The notes: generated by a model from the sequence alone, not told the origin. A DNA stretch of 64,000 nucleotides from Rhynochetos jubatus (GCA_027574665.1 CM050648.1:50639200-50703199), one strand, 5' to 3'. Positions 12,301-24,086 are shown, counted from the stretch's first letter. Translations and numbers: made by a program.

Positions 12301-13252
12301 TCATTCCTCAAATTATTTACATAGGTACATCTCTTTGGCTTTCAGGTAAAGTTCCCCTGTTAACGGTTTGTACCCACTGGCTACACTACTTTCAGGAACG
12401 GCAGACAAGGAAAATAAATTAGGCCAGACACACAGAAAACTGTGGGAAGCCAACACGTTTGCTCGGAATAGGATGTGCACAGAGATGGGAACACTGTTGG
12501 TATCACACTCGCTGGTTTCTGGCCAGAAGGATCCTAAACACCAGTGTGTCCACCAAAAGGGGGTCTGTGTGGTCATTAACAAAAGAATGAAACACAGGGG
12601 AGGTGCGAGAAAGGTCAGTGGGCTTCTCCAGCTTTCCCACTCAGTCTGTGGGGCTAAAGCACACCAAACTCCCAACTATGAGCACGGGAAGAGGAGCAAG
12701 TGTGGAACTGCCAGGACTCCCCACCAGGAATGCCTTTGTGTCTGCTTACGTACAGTCAGTAAAGGATGACAGGATGTCAGCAGCAGGAGAATGGAGGGCA
12801 GCTCAAGCGCATGTAAGCAGTGGAAGCCTTGAGCAATCCCGCTGCATTCTGAGCTCCGAGAGGCTGCATGATGGGGAGGCAAATTCTGAAGTTGTACAAG
12901 ATGCCCATAATCTCTGCTGTGCTAGTGGGAATACACAATCTGTCAAGAGACAGCTATGACCAGGGAGAGATGACTCAACGTTGACTCAACGTACTACAAG
13001 AAGGCTTCCACTTTTCTCATGTAATATTCTCACACAAACCACTGTTCTCATTGTTTAATAAGAGAGAAGAACATAAAAAATATTCACTGCATCATCTGTT
13101 CCTTATTGCTGTATGGAAAGAATTATTTCAGTAAAGAAAAAAGGTGTTAAAACATGCAGTGAGCTAGTTATGCTCCATGAACATGTGAGCTCCAGCTAAT
13201 TCCCACCCACTGTCAACATCCCTTTTAACCCAGCGCCTTTCACGCTACTCAC
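9377..13252 (-). other. LAMA3: LAMA3 intron 7
   Basis: 3.9 kb of mostly unique sequence. It has an A-rich run at about 11499-11520 and short A/T runs near 11583-11600. Open frames at 12313-12959 on both strands overlap one another and match nothing I recognise. No CR1 copy was identified. Confidence 0.7.
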
Positions 13253-13368
13253 GTTCGCATAGGTTTGCGCTCCCAGCTGTTGCAGGTTGCCACTGTTTCT
13301 GATTATATCCAGGGCAGCAGTGATCACAGGTTTCCCCACAAGTGTTGTGCTGACATTCACACTGAAAC
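13253..13368 (-). CDS. LAMA3: LAMA3 exon 7: LE module 1, main part
   Basis: 116 bases, phase 2 in and phase 1 out, with a TTTCTGTAG acceptor and a GTGAGT donor. It encodes [20 protein letters not shown], then an aromatic, Ala-rich stretch ending NLCE (residues 305-343). The cysteine spacing is that of a laminin-type EGF module, and CQHNTCG and CCPGYN are typical of alpha-3 and alpha-5 chains. Confidence 0.94.
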
Positions 13369-14803
13369 CTACAGAAATAAAAGTCTCTTATTCTACTGAA
13401 GCTAGATTTAAGCTTTTTTGTCAATTTTACTGAAGTACAAGGCTTACACATAGTGTGAAAAGAACAGGGCATTGGCCCATGTATAGATGACAAACAGTAA
13501 TACTAGAACATTTTGGAATTTTCTGAAAATTTTACATGATTGATTACTTTAATCTTCTGAGTTTATTAGCACAAATTACTTAGAGAGAACATTTATAATT
13601 GGATTCAATAGACTGGATTATGAAACTTTATTCTAGGATATTAAATAAACATGATGTATAACAGTTTAGGATGTATCCTATTTTACTTAATTCTTAGGCT
13701 CAAGCTTGTTGACCTACAATAAATCAAAATATTTATCACCTTTATATGCATGCCTTCATCATTTTTTCATTATGCTTTGCTTACAATAATTTCATTAGTG
13801 TTTTTAATAAACCAAGATCATAACTTAATCTTGTTATTTTTAAAACAGTGCACACAATCAAGAAAATGTAGTTTATGTTTATTTTGATTTAGCTGAACAG
13901 CCTACTTAAAGGGCAAGCTCTCATTATAGACTGGGTCTTCCTATCATGCATATCAACTGAATCCCAGGAGGAACAAGGAGACCTTGAGACTGGAGAGGCC
14001 TTTTCCAATGTTCCTCTCTTATCTGTGTAGTCTAATAACCAAAAAGCAATACAGTTTTCGAGTATAACCATCCTATTCCTGTAGATTTCACCTTCTGTAC
14101 TTACTTTTCTCTAGCACAGACATCTGGAAATGAGACACCCATCTGCTCACTTACTCTTCATTAAAACACAACTGAAAATATTACATTGTCCTGATAAAAA
14201 AGTTTGTTTCAATACCATCATGGATAAGAGCAACAGCTGGTTTAAACCTGGCTGTTAAAATATGTTTTAGATAGCCTGATTATACACAGACACTTCTCTA
14301 TATCAGATGAGCCAAGAAGCCTGATCTAATTGTTTGTGAAATCAATATGGAGATCATAAACTTCACAGAGAAGGGAATAGTTCATTCAGCTTCTGGTTTT
14401 ACTTTTTCTAGTAATGATCAAAAGCCATTGGATCTTGGCTGAGCTCATCTATAATGCTCAGTATCTCCAGGGAGTTCACGACTTTGTTCTTGAGTTGACT
14501 TTCTAATTCCTTCTGTTGGAAGGTGATATCAACCCATGTTTTCCAAAAAGAACCAACTTTCTAAAAAATTATTCAATCTGACAAACTCTTATTTCAATTT
14601 AAAAGAAAATTCTAATACTTTTTATATTTCACATATAATAGTTCTTGACATGTTTTCTTGTCAATCATTAGCAGATTCTAGTTTTTTAAATATAAGGAAA
14701 AATCCTGGTAAGATTATATAATTCTACAACTAAAAAGGTCACTTGAAAACATTAATGTATTGTTTTTCTCATATTAAATTAACTTTATGCTCAGTTTACT
14801 TAC
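13369..14803 (-). other. LAMA3: LAMA3 intron 6, no feature seen
   Basis: 1.4 kb of AT-rich unique sequence between exons 6 and 7. Confidence 0.7.
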
Positions 14804-14901
14804 TGGTATTGGTTTTCAGCACTCTTTGCATCACATACTTCAGCGTGGCCATGGCAAACACATCGACCACCAATACTGATGTCCTTTATACTGTAGTAAT
14901 A
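14804..14901 (-). CDS. LAMA3: LAMA3 exon 6: end of LN domain, start of LE module 1
   Basis: 98 bases, phase 0 in and phase 2 out, with a TTCCACAG acceptor and a GTAAGTAA donor. It encodes [20 protein letters not shown] and then [23 protein letters not shown] is the canonical closing strand of LN domains, and CVCHGHA opens the first LE module. The intron before it (6.8 kb) holds the CR1 cluster. Confidence 0.94.
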
Positions 14902-15616
14902 CTGTGGAACAAGCACAAGAAGTATGTATAGATCTTTCCTTACTTGTATTATGGCAGAAATATCAACATCAGATTGTTTAATCTTGCTTATCAGAACTTT
15001 AAAGGCACGCCTCTACAAAAGCCAGTCAGGCAGCCAGTGGTTAAACCTCAGTTGATGCCTCAGTACGAGTACCAGCATAACACAGTCAATACCTGATGGG
15101 TGCCTGATAGCAACAGGCTTGTGCAGCTCACACCAAATGCATGTTGCTGTAGCTCTCCATTCCCAGCAGCTACACAGCCACCAGTACCCAAGCCCAAAGC
15201 TTGTTCAAATCCAGCTAGAGGATGGAGATGTAAAGTACTGTCAAAGCATCAGTTTGTGAGACCTTGGCCTGGTCAACAAACCAGACACATGCTATGGGCA
15301 GTGCAGTTTCCCCGTTCAGTCGGACACGATCACGAGACACCAGAAACAGATCAAAATCATCAGCTCAGTCAACTGAGACATCCACTCATGACTCAAGCTG
15401 GATTTGAAATTGAGACCTGAAGATGAAACACTTTGTATCTCATCCTCATGCCTTGCAGGCATCCAGGCAACAGGAGATAAAAATTTAATTTGTTCCACTC
15501 AGTGAAAATATCATTACTGGATACATAGCCCACAAGATATATCACAATATCACTAAGGTTGGAAAAGATCTATAAGATCATCTAGTCCAACCGTGAACCC
15601 AACACTACCATACCCA

Positions 15617-15832
15617 CTACACCATGTCCTCAAGCGCCACGTCTACACGTTCCTTGAACACCTCCAGGGGTGGTGACTCCACCACTTCCCTGGGCAGCCT
15701 GTTCCAGTGCCTGACCACTCTTTCAGTAAAGAAGTCTTCCCTAATGTCTAATCTAAACCTCCTCTGACACAACTTGAGGCCATTTTCTCTTGTCCTGTCA
15801 CCAGTTACCTGGGAGAACAAACCAGTACCCAC
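15617..15832 (-). pseudogene. CR1 ORF2 remnant: C-terminal tail
   Basis: An open frame with [18 protein letters not shown], then [20 protein letters not shown] and [15 protein letters not shown], ending at a stop. This is the conserved C-terminus of CR1 ORF2, directly before the 3' end of the element at 15535-19070. Confidence 0.88.
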
Positions 15833-15914
15833 CTCCCTAAGCCTCCTTTCAGGTAGAAAGCAATCAGGTCTCCCCTGACCCTCCTTTTCTTTAGGCTAAA
15901 CAACCCCAGCTCCC

Positions 15915-16457
15915 TCAGCCGCTCCTCTGTGCTCTGCCCTTCAGCCAGGTTTTAACCCAGCGAAGAGTACATCTGTCTAAGCCATGAACCGCCAGCTTCT
16001 TTAGGAGAATGGTGTGGGAGACTGTGTCAAAGGCTTTAGTAAAGTGCAGGTAGACAACACCCACAGCCTTCCCCTCATCCACCAGGCGGGTCACCCGGTC
16101 ACAGAATGAGATCAGGTTGGTCAAGCAGGACCTGCCCTTCGTGAACCCATGCTGGCTGGGCCTGATCCCCTGGTTGTCTTGCACCTGTCATGTGAGCTCA
16201 CTCAAGATGAACCGCCTCATAATCTTCCCCAGTACCGAGGTCAGGCTGACAGGCGTATGGTTCCCCAGATCCTCCCTCCGGCCCTTCTTGTAGATGCCGT
16301 CACACTGGCAAGTCTCCAGTCTTCTGGGACCTCCCCTATTAACCAGGACTGCTGGTAAATGATGGAGAGCAGCTTCGCAAGCTCCTTTGCCAACTACTTC
16401 AGTATCTTTAGATGAATCCCATACAACACCATGGACCTGTGAGTGTCCAGGTGGCAT
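15915..16457 (-). pseudogene. CR1 ORF2 remnant: start of the reverse transcriptase
   Basis: Continuous apart from a TGA at 16185-16187. It reads KKGRREDLGNHTPVSLTSVL...ILSELT(stop)QVQDNQGIRPSQHGFTKGRSC...KAFDTVSH...[18 protein letters not shown], the first palm and finger motifs of CR1 reverse transcriptase. It is cut by the internal deletion before the FADD motif. Confidence 0.88.
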
Positions 16458-17213
16458 AGTAGGTCATTAACTGCTTCCTCCTAGATTATGAAGGGTTTAT
16501 GCTGCTCTCCATACCTGTCTTCCAGCTCAGGGGGTGATAACTGGTCTGGCTATTAAAGACTGAAGCAAAGGCAGCATTCAGTACCTCAGCCTTTTCCTCG
16601 TCCTTTGTCACTATGTTTCCCTCCACTAAGGGAGGGAGATTCTCTTTCACTCTCCATCTATTTGTAGAAACATTTTTTGTTGTTTTTCACAACAGTGGAC
16701 AAATTAAGTTGGGCTTCAGCCTTTCTAATTTTCTCCCTGCATGACTTAATGAGATCCTTGTACTCTTCTTGAGTTGCCTGCCCCTTCCTTCCAGGAGAGG
16801 TAAACTCTCCTTTTTCCCCTGAGTCCCAGCAAAAGCTCCCTGTTCAGCCAGACTGGTCCTCTTCCCCAACAGTTCGTCTCAGGGCACATGGGGACAGCCC
16901 ACTCCTGTGCCTTTAAGACTTCCTTTTTGAAGGATGACCAGTCTTCCTAGACCACTCTGCCCTGCAGGACAGTCTCCCAGGGGACTCTCTAAACCAGTGT
17001 CCTAAACAGATCAAAATCTGCCCTTTAGAAGTCCATGATAGTGGTCTTGCTGACCCCCCTCCTTCCTTCACCGAGAACTGAGAACTCTATTATTTCATGG
17101 TCACTAAGCCCAAGACGGCCTCCTACCACCACATCTCCCACCAGTCCTTCTCTGTTTGTAAACAGAGGCTCAAGTGAAGCACTTCCCCTAGTAGGTTCAC
17201 TCACCAGCTGTTA

Positions 17214-17744
17214 TCACCAGGAGTTATCTTCCACACACTCCAGGAACCTCCTAGACAGTTTCCTCTCTGCTATGTTGTACTTCCAGCAAATATCTGGTGA
17301 GTTGAAGTCCCCCACAAGAACAAGGGCTAACGATTGTGAGACTTCTGCCAGCCACTTGTATAATGCTTCATCTGTCTCCTCATCCTGGTTAAGTGGTTTG
17401 TAACACACTCCCAGCAGGATGTCTGCCTTGTTGGCCTTCCCACACATCCTCACCCACAAGCCCTCAGCCTTATCATCCCCGTCGTTGAGCTCTACACAAT
17501 TGAAAAATTCCCTAACATCCAAGGCCACCCCACCTCCTTTCCTTCCCTGCCTGTCCCTTCTGAAGAGCTTGTAGCCATCAACTGCAGCACTCCAGTCATG
17601 GGTGTCAGCCCACCATGTTCCTGTGATGGCAACTATGTCATAGCTATCCTGCTGCACCGTGGTTTCCAGCTCCTCCTGTTTGTTGCCCGCACTGCGTGCA
17701 TTAGTGTACATGCACTTGAGGTGGGCTATTGATTGTGGTTCCAA
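17214..17744 (-). pseudogene. CR1 ORF2 remnant: endonuclease domain
   Basis: 176 codons of apurinic/apyrimidinic-type endonuclease from the same CR1. Visible motifs are MYTNARSAGNKQEELE (N-terminal strand), AITGTWWADTHDWSAAVDGY (usually ETWW; here Thr replaces the catalytic-region Glu), DRQGRKGGGVAL and LVGDFNSPDICW. The frame breaks after the ECVEDN segment. The Glu-to-Thr change and the break make it inactive. Confidence 0.85.
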
Positions 17745-17982
17745 GTTTGGCCTTATGTTCCTAGGTTCATTTCTAGCGAACCTGGTTTTATCCCTTTCCC
17801 ACTCTGAACCTAGTTTAAAGCCCTCTCAATGAGCCTGGCCAACTCATGAGCGAGAATCCTTTTCCTGCTTTGAGAAAGCCGGACTCCATCCGTCGCCAAC
17901 AGGCCCAGTGCCGTGTAAACCTCCCCATGATCAAAGAAACCAAAATTCCACCATTTGCACCAGCCTCTGAGCCACGTGTTCA

Positions 17983-19065
17983 TCAGGTGTGTTTTCCAGT
18001 TCCTTTAAGTATTCTTCCCTGCCACTGAAGGGATTGAGGAAAACATGACCTGTGCTCCTGATCCTTCAACCAACCACCCCAGTGTCCTGAAACCCCTTTT
18101 GATCGCTTTCTCTCAGCAATCTCATTGCTGCCCACCCGCATGACCAGTAATGGGTAACAATCTGAGGGCCACACCAGACCAGGGAGTTTCCTGGTGATGT
18201 CTCTGCCCTGAGCCCCAGGGAGGCAGCAGACTTTCCTGTGGGATGGGTCTGGTTGGCATACTGGGCCCTCTGTTCCCCTCCGAAGGGAATCGCCTCCTCT
18301 TCTTAACAGAGGAAGTCTTAACGCACAGGGCTGACCGAGTCTCCCTGGGTGACTCCCTGGGTGATCCTTCTGCCATACTCTCACTAGCCTGGCCCATGAG
18401 TACCAGAGCCCCACACCTGTTGTGTGGAGGAGGGAATTCGCCTGCCACCCCAAGCAGGGACTTGTTTCTGTTCCCCCCCATCTCTCAGGTCCCTTCCTTC
18501 TTCTAGTGGAAGAGGGTAGGGGAGCCTGTGCTTTTTGTGGAGCCTCCACCTGCTGTCGTTCCCTCAGGGATGGCAGGCCGTGGCTCCACCAGTCCTTCTC
18601 CCTCTCACACTCCCTGACACTGACCTCTGGTACCAGTGCCAGGCTCAGCCACTCCCTGGGTAGCTGCAGGTCCGTGTGGGGGCTCCGGCTGGGTCCCCAC
18701 CTTCTTCCCGACAACAGCCCTTGGCCAGGCAGAAACCATCGCTGTGTCCTCTTCTCCCCTAGGAGGGCGGTGACCACCGGGTGAGGCGGGCTCCCGAGCC
18801 CGGAGGGGGTGGCGCACTGCCGCGCCGCGCTCCGGTTCGCCCGCGCACCCTGCGCGGGGCTGGAATCCCCATCCGTTGCTCCCGGCACCGCCCCCGAGTG
18901 ACGGCACCGCTCTCGCAGGGGCTGCCGGTACCACGCGGCCACAGCGGGGGCTGCCCGGCTCCTTCCGCGCTCGCTGGGGGCGCGGGAACCGTCCCCGCTC
19001 GCCTCAACCGAGCGCTCACCCGCGGCAGGAGCTGCTGCCACCCCTGCGGCCTGCCCTGACCACAT
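17983..19065 (-). pseudogene. CR1 ORF1 remnant (esterase-like), 360-codon open frame
   Basis: A long uninterrupted frame belonging to the CR1 copy at 15535-19070. Its middle and C-terminal parts match CR1 ORF1: a basic, Trp-containing block (CEREKDWW), a variable linker, then an esterase-type segment (GDSLRRGTEGPVCQPDPSHR, then LPGLV.PSD.YPLLV..VGS). After VGSNEI the frame slips, since the expected continuation lies in another frame, so the last about 45 residues are not native. The first about 130 residues cover the GC-rich 5' region and may be untranslated in a working element. This is not a host gene. Confidence 0.75.
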
Positions 19066-19074
19066 CTATACGCC

Positions 19075-19390
19075 TACAAGGAAGCTGGGGGGGACGTTTT
19101 ACAAGGGCCTGTAGTGACAGGACAAGGGGTAACGGCTTTAAACTGAAAGCGGGGAGATTTAGATTGGATATCAGGATGAAATCCTTCCTGGAGAGGGTGG
19201 TGAGGCACTGGCACAGGTTGCCCAGAGAAGCTGTGGGTGCCCCATCCCTGGCAGTGTTCAAGGCCAGGCTGGATGAGGCTTTGAGCAACCTGGTCTAGTG
19301 GAGGGTGTCCCTGCCCATGGCAGGGGGGCTGGAACTGGATGGTCCTTAAGGTCCCTTCCGACCCAAACCATGCTGTGATATGATATCAAA
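19075..19390 (+). mobile_element. CR1 3' fragment, head to head with the larger CR1
   Basis: Its frame begins near 19080 with a decayed KLGG.FYKGL, then [40 protein letters not shown] and [10 protein letters not shown] at a stop. The tail 'tggtccttaaggtcccttcc' follows. Its subfamily (3' tail 'gtgtccctgcccatggcagg') matches the copy at 62585-63540 and differs from the minus-strand neighbour, so the two are separate insertions. Confidence 0.9.
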
Positions 19391-19629
19391 GGTAACATCT
19401 GCGTACGTTTCTGTAGTTCAGAAGTTGTTTCCATGTCTCCTTAGAGCGCCAGGCAGAACGAAGGGCTGGTTGTAAATCTTGATCTTTATGTACCCCCCAA
19501 AAAAATTAAAGGGGCAGATTTAATGCCACTGGAGGAGGAAGAGAAGAAGGGTCAGAACGTTATGCAGTTCCGTGTCCTGTGCTTGCTCTGTTTACAACGC
19601 AGCCTCTCGGTGCGTATAGCCTCTCTCAG

Positions 19630-20170
19630 TGGTGATCCTCGCCCTCTACTCGGCACTGGTGAAGCCACACATGGACTGCTGTGTCCAGTCCTGGGCTCCC
19701 CAGTACAAGAGAGATGGCCGTGCTGGAAAGAGTCCAACAAACAGCCATGAAGGTGATGAAGGGACTGGAGCATCTCTCCTATGAGGAAAGGCTGAGAAAG
19801 CTGGGACTGCTCAGCCTCGAGAAAAAAGGGCTCAGGGGGAAACTTATCAATGTGCATAAACACCTGAAGGGAGGGTGCAAAGAGGACAAAGCCAGGCTCT
19901 TGTCAGTGGTGCCCAGTGACAGCAGCAGAGGCAATGGGCACAAACTGAAATACGAGAGGTTCACTCTGAACATCAAAAACCGTTTTTCCACTGTGAGGGT
20001 GACTAGCACAGGCTGCCCAGAGAGGTTGTGGAGTCTCCCTCCTTGGAGGTATGCAAGAGCTGCCTGGACAGGGTCCTGACCAACTGGCTCTAGGTGGCCC
20101 TGCCTGAGCAGGGAGGTTGGACCAGATGACTTCCAGGGAGCCCTTCCAACCTTAACCATTCTGCAATTGC
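19630..20170 (+). mobile_element. CR1 3' fragment
   Basis: It encodes the CR1 ORF2 C-terminus with frameshifts: LALYSALVKPH-like near 19640, then MKGLEHLSYEERLRKLGLLS at about 19756-19815, LKGGCKEDKARLLSVVPSDS and a degraded final block. The tail 'ggttggaccagatgacttcc' ends near 20170. It is antisense to LAMA3. Confidence 0.88.
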
Positions 20171-21690
20171 TTTCGGTTGAACATACATGCTACTGCTTTT
20201 AGGTATGTGGAGTTGACTGGGCACAGATGAGATGCTTTCCCAAGACAGGGAGCTTTTCCAACTAGCTCTCCGTGCTTTAGACAGGTGAAGAACAGTATAT
20301 GGGATATACAGACCAGGAAATATATTTTGTCTTCTGAACTATCTCTATTCAAATATACACATTAATTTCTAGCTGTTCATACCATTTTCATACCGTAAAA
20401 CCTATGCTTTCGGTGTTTTCAGAACAGCTGAAAACATTTGACTGTTCTTTTGTGTAAGAGTCTTCATAACCCAGTCTAAAGTTTCATACAGCCTTGCAGA
20501 GCTATGCTTTACTACTACCAGTAATTGTACTGTCACTGGTCAGTAACAAGTCAAATTAGCAATAAACCAAAATGATTAATAGGCCAAACTGCCACTAGTG
20601 TAGACAGAAAACTACTCTATATAATTCAGCGTGTCATGAACTCGAACCATTAACATGGGAAGCCAGGGAGCTACTTGGGTAAGGGAACAGAACTGGTCTG
20701 GTTTTCATCTGTTGCTATAAGTTTAACACAAAGATTTTCTTTAAGAATATTGCCTCTTTCCTAGACTTGGAAGGTTTCTACAATGAAAACTTGTGCTCTC
20801 TTTTAACAATTTAATAAAACACTCGACATTTCATTCATCTATGCTACATCCTGTGGCTATGATAACATCACAAGTTCCTTACACTAAAGCTGTGCTGCTT
20901 GCCAAGTAAACTAAATACCACATTTACATCTGCCCATGAGCAATATCTTAAAACTTATTTAAGACAATAAAGGTACTTAATGGGAATGCTATCAAGTAAC
21001 TGGAATAGTTTTACGTTTTTCAGTGCAGAAACTCTCACACACATTTGTACAGTGCCTCACCCCAGGGTTTCCTCCAATTGTTACTGAATCTTCATTTTAA
21101 ATGAAAAGGTTAAATATAACAATACAATGTGAAGTCTGCAGTCTCTCTCAGTATATGAATTTCCATGCAGTTTTCCCTTAAGAGAGATGATTTTCCTTAC
21201 ATTTCCCCACTGAATGGGAGTGAGACTTTGGCTTTCAACTTCTTGGATAGCCCAAAATCCACTGAAAACACCTAGGCATCTCAAACGATTCGTGGAAAGA
21301 CAGCAACTTCCAAGTACACCCTTTGATTCTTGCTTCAGAAACTCGGGTAGTGTTTCCTGAAGTAGTGTCAAATAAAGCTGAAGAGATTTAGTTCCTCATC
21401 CCTGCGTAAGACAATTCAGAAACTTTCCGCTTTGGCTCCTTAAAGCTCCTGTGATGCACTCAACTTCCTTCCATATTCAAAAACAGGGAAAGAAAATAGC
21501 CTGTTACTTCCCCTCCATAAATCTGTGCTGACTCAGTTACTTTCGTGTCTCAAACAAACCTGGAGAAAATATGGGGATTTAAAGGTGGGTCACTGTAAAA
21601 TTCGACTGTTAAAACATTCAGATGATTTTTAGGTCTCTGCCATGCTGAATACAACTGTTGAGGGTATATCTCGATGAAAACAGTACTTAC

Positions 21691-21861
21691 TCTACGGGTT
21701 ACAGTGGGGTCTCGTTGAGCTTTCGATATCAAGTGTCCAAGAAGCGTGTTAGTTCTGAGAAAATGAAGGCGGATGTTTGTTGCTTTTGTGAATTCTCGAA
21801 GACTAGGGGAATAAGTGAAGTTTTTTGCTCCTGGGCGGCCGTTTACCAAAGACACTACAAT
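21691..21861 (-). CDS. LAMA3: LAMA3 exon 5: LN domain, SLVNGRPGA motif
   Basis: 57 codons, phase 0 in and out, residues 216-272. I chose the acceptor TTGTTAG before ATT GTA GTG rather than the nearer TGTAG at 21855-21856, because only the first keeps the frame and restores [12 protein letters not shown]. The rest reads [20 protein letters not shown] and ends DPTVTRR at a GTAAGT donor. NFT at about residue 229 is a possible glycosylation site. Confidence 0.95.
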
Positions 21862-23370
21862 CTAACAAAGAAGAAAGCACATTTTTGTTAAGATATATCA
21901 ACTGCGAGCTGTAGAGGCACAGATTAAAATTAATAAAAGAATCCAAAAACTTACTATTGTTTCTGAGCATATTTGTAGTAACAACTACACATTTCATACT
22001 GAAGCCAGGACACTGGGAAAAATAATGTTACCCTTGGAACCTCCTGAATTCTCATTACCCGTACAGCACATCAGAAAAAAGACTGCCTCTATCTGCTTTG
22101 AAAACAGTAGGTGTAACACGCAAAAGGTATGTGTTTTAACAGGAAAAAACAATAGGAATTGTTGCAAATAGTTATATTAACAGTCGATAGTGTCAACGGG
22201 AGTTTTGCCTGAGTAGAACATGAAGTTTTGGCTCTTTCCCAAAGCACATTTATTTTTGGGTTAAGGCACAAACATTCCTGGAAAATATTATTGTTACCGG
22301 GTCCAGTGCCTGGGAGCGTATTAATGGTCTTTTGGAAGAAAGTACACAGTGTTGCTTTAGAAAATCCCCTCACATGAAAGCAGGTTTCTCTGACTTTCAA
22401 AACAAGGGCTCTGGTACTTTTTTTACTTTTTAAAGAAACGGACGGCAGCAGCCTAGCAATCATGAATCTCTATTAAATTAACAATCCAGTGTGCATGTAG
22501 AGGACAGAGTATTAGCCTTTCATTTATTTATAACCGACGAGATAACAAATTTCTACTTTCAAACAGCTCCTACACTCCAAAGCACGTAACAAGGGAATGG
22601 TGACAATTCTGACTGCAGCACCGTTCCTTTAGGAAAAGTCCTGCAGCACGTAATATGGGACGGGACCAGCAGTGTTCTTCTGTGGAAATTATTCTTTACA
22701 ATATTTTATTAGGAAAAATTTACCTATGCTCAAAACTCTGGATAACTCTTGAGGAATTCGGGTCTGGATTCTAACCAGGCATAAAAGGAAAATGTTAGCA
22801 GGAGCTGAGCCATCAGTACAACCAGGAGTTTAACTTTCATTCAGATAACAAAAGCCACAGGTCTGCCTAGCAAGGAACAAAGGCTAAAATCAGAGCAAGA
22901 TTTTCCAAACACATGTATTAGATTATAAACACTTAGGATTTCATAGATTCTTTTCTTAAATGGCTACTTGTTCTGGAATGGTAAATAGCTGTTTCTACAG
23001 CCTTTACTTCCATGAGCAATTCTGATTCAGTAAGTTCTGAAACGTACATTGGAAGCGTTCAGAAAATGCGGTCAACACCTTCAAATACATATGGTTAAAG
23101 TGAGTTACCCAAATCATGATAAAAATCAACACAGGTGGCTCTGAGCAGCCCCTACCCTCACAGGGAATGCTGAAAGTTAGGAGGAGCCAGCTCAACCTCC
23201 AAAAATCCCACCAGCTACTTAAGTGCATGGTTACGGACTTACTAACCTAGACTCAAGCAGTCATAGCTGAAAAATTACTTCCAGTTTTAGGTTTTTATTG
23301 AAACAGCAAACTTCTGAAATGAATGCTGTTTGCTTCCAGTGTCACACTCTTCTCTCCTGAAAGCACTTAC
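21862..23370 (-). other. LAMA3: LAMA3 intron 4, no feature seen
   Basis: 1.5 kb of unique sequence between exons 4 and 5. Confidence 0.75.
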
Positions 23371-23489
23371 CTCTCCGTTTTCAAGAGGCAGAATGCGAGA
23401 ATACTCTGTGGTGCAAAGGACATCACTGTCTCTCCTCACCGGAAGATTAGCTTCCTTTCCGAAGCGCTCCAAGCAATCTGCTTTGGAGT
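23371..23489 (-). CDS. LAMA3: LAMA3 exon 4: LN domain
   Basis: 119 bases, phase 1 in and phase 0 out, with an AACTAG acceptor and a GAG|GTAAGT donor. It completes a Tyr codon and encodes [10 protein letters not shown], then [15 protein letters not shown] (residues 176-215). The CTTEYS and LENGE motifs are conserved in LN domains. The frame is continuous with exons 3 and 5. Confidence 0.95.
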
Positions 23490-24086
23490 CTAGTTAAGAG
23501 AGAGCAAAATAATTTTTATATGTGAAAGTAAATACTACTATTCTATTTGAAATTGCAAAGAACTATCCCCTGTGCTTGCAGGTAAAATCTCCCCCATAAC
23601 TGAGTAACAGTGATTGTGTCACTCAGCACAGAAAAACGGAAATTCCTAAAAACAAATAATTTCTTATCCTAAGCAATTCCGTGGTGCCTGACAAGACATG
23701 GCACAGTATTTCTCCTATCATCACAAAAAATAACTATACACGTACTCCAAGGTTTTGCGTTTGTATTTCACTTTAATTTTTGCAAGGAACTCCAGGGTCC
23801 CATGGCGTGAAGGACACTGTAGTTCTGACATACCCAAAAAACAAGACAAACAAAAATTCACAACAGAATGAAAAATATTCATTACCTGAATTACACTTTC
23901 AAAGTATCATATTCATTTTTAGTTACAGTCTTGTCACTAATTTAATATGGATAACTGAGACAAGGGAAATGTATTTGATGTTCACTGTCTTCACTGCAGT
24001 TGAAATCTTCAGCGAGACTCATGGTCTGATTTTCCTGCTACTGGACAAACGATTAAAGAAACCTGTCCACAAGGATTGATACTCAC
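23490..24086 (-). other. LAMA3: LAMA3 intron 3, no feature seen
   Basis: 0.6 kb between exons 3 and 4. It is AT-rich and no repeat is recognised. Confidence 0.75.

Larger units (their letters stand above)
15535..19070 (-). mobile_element. CR1 LINE with 5' end, ORF1 and endonuclease, deleted in the reverse transcriptase
   Basis: It is read from 19070 down to 15535, the same direction as LAMA3. The first 300 bases are GC-rich. Then comes an ORF1-like frame (17983-19065) with the CR1 ORF1 blocks VRECEREKDWW, LPSLRERQ, the GDSLLRGTEG-like esterase motif (here GDSLRRGTEGPV) and PDPSHR.VCCLPGA. The endonuclease follows (17214-17744; YTNARS, AITGTWW, DRQGRKGGGVAL, LVGDFN.PDICW). The reverse-transcriptase start follows (16457-15915; QDNQGIRPSQHGFTKGRSCL, KAFDTVSH). 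At about 15925 the frame jumps from GRAQ straight to the C-terminal tail, so the FADD catalytic segment (about 0.75 kb) is missing. In-frame stops, such as the one at 16185-16187, show it is dead. The 3' end has the usual CR1 tail 'ggttggaaaagatctataag' as read on the plus strand. Confidence 0.9.
14902..21690 (-). other. LAMA3: LAMA3 intron 5, CR1-rich
   Basis: 6.8 kb. Three CR1 pieces occupy 15535-20170; the flanks (14902-15534 and 20171-21690) look unique. No exon was found between exons 5 and 6. Confidence 0.8.

Noticed and set aside
12313-12959. Overlapping frames of 118-133 codons in intron 7 as a nested gene
   Set aside because: Frames overlap on both strands, compositions look random, and there are no domains or splice support.
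17983-19065. 360-codon open frame as a host protein-coding gene
   Set aside because: Its middle carries CR1 ORF1 blocks and it is followed by the CR1 endonuclease and reverse transcriptase in the same direction; the GC-rich start explains the lack of stops.
21855-21856. AG nearest to the start of LAMA3 exon 5 as the splice acceptor
   Set aside because: It puts the exon out of frame; the AG six bases further upstream restores IVVSLVNG in phase 0.
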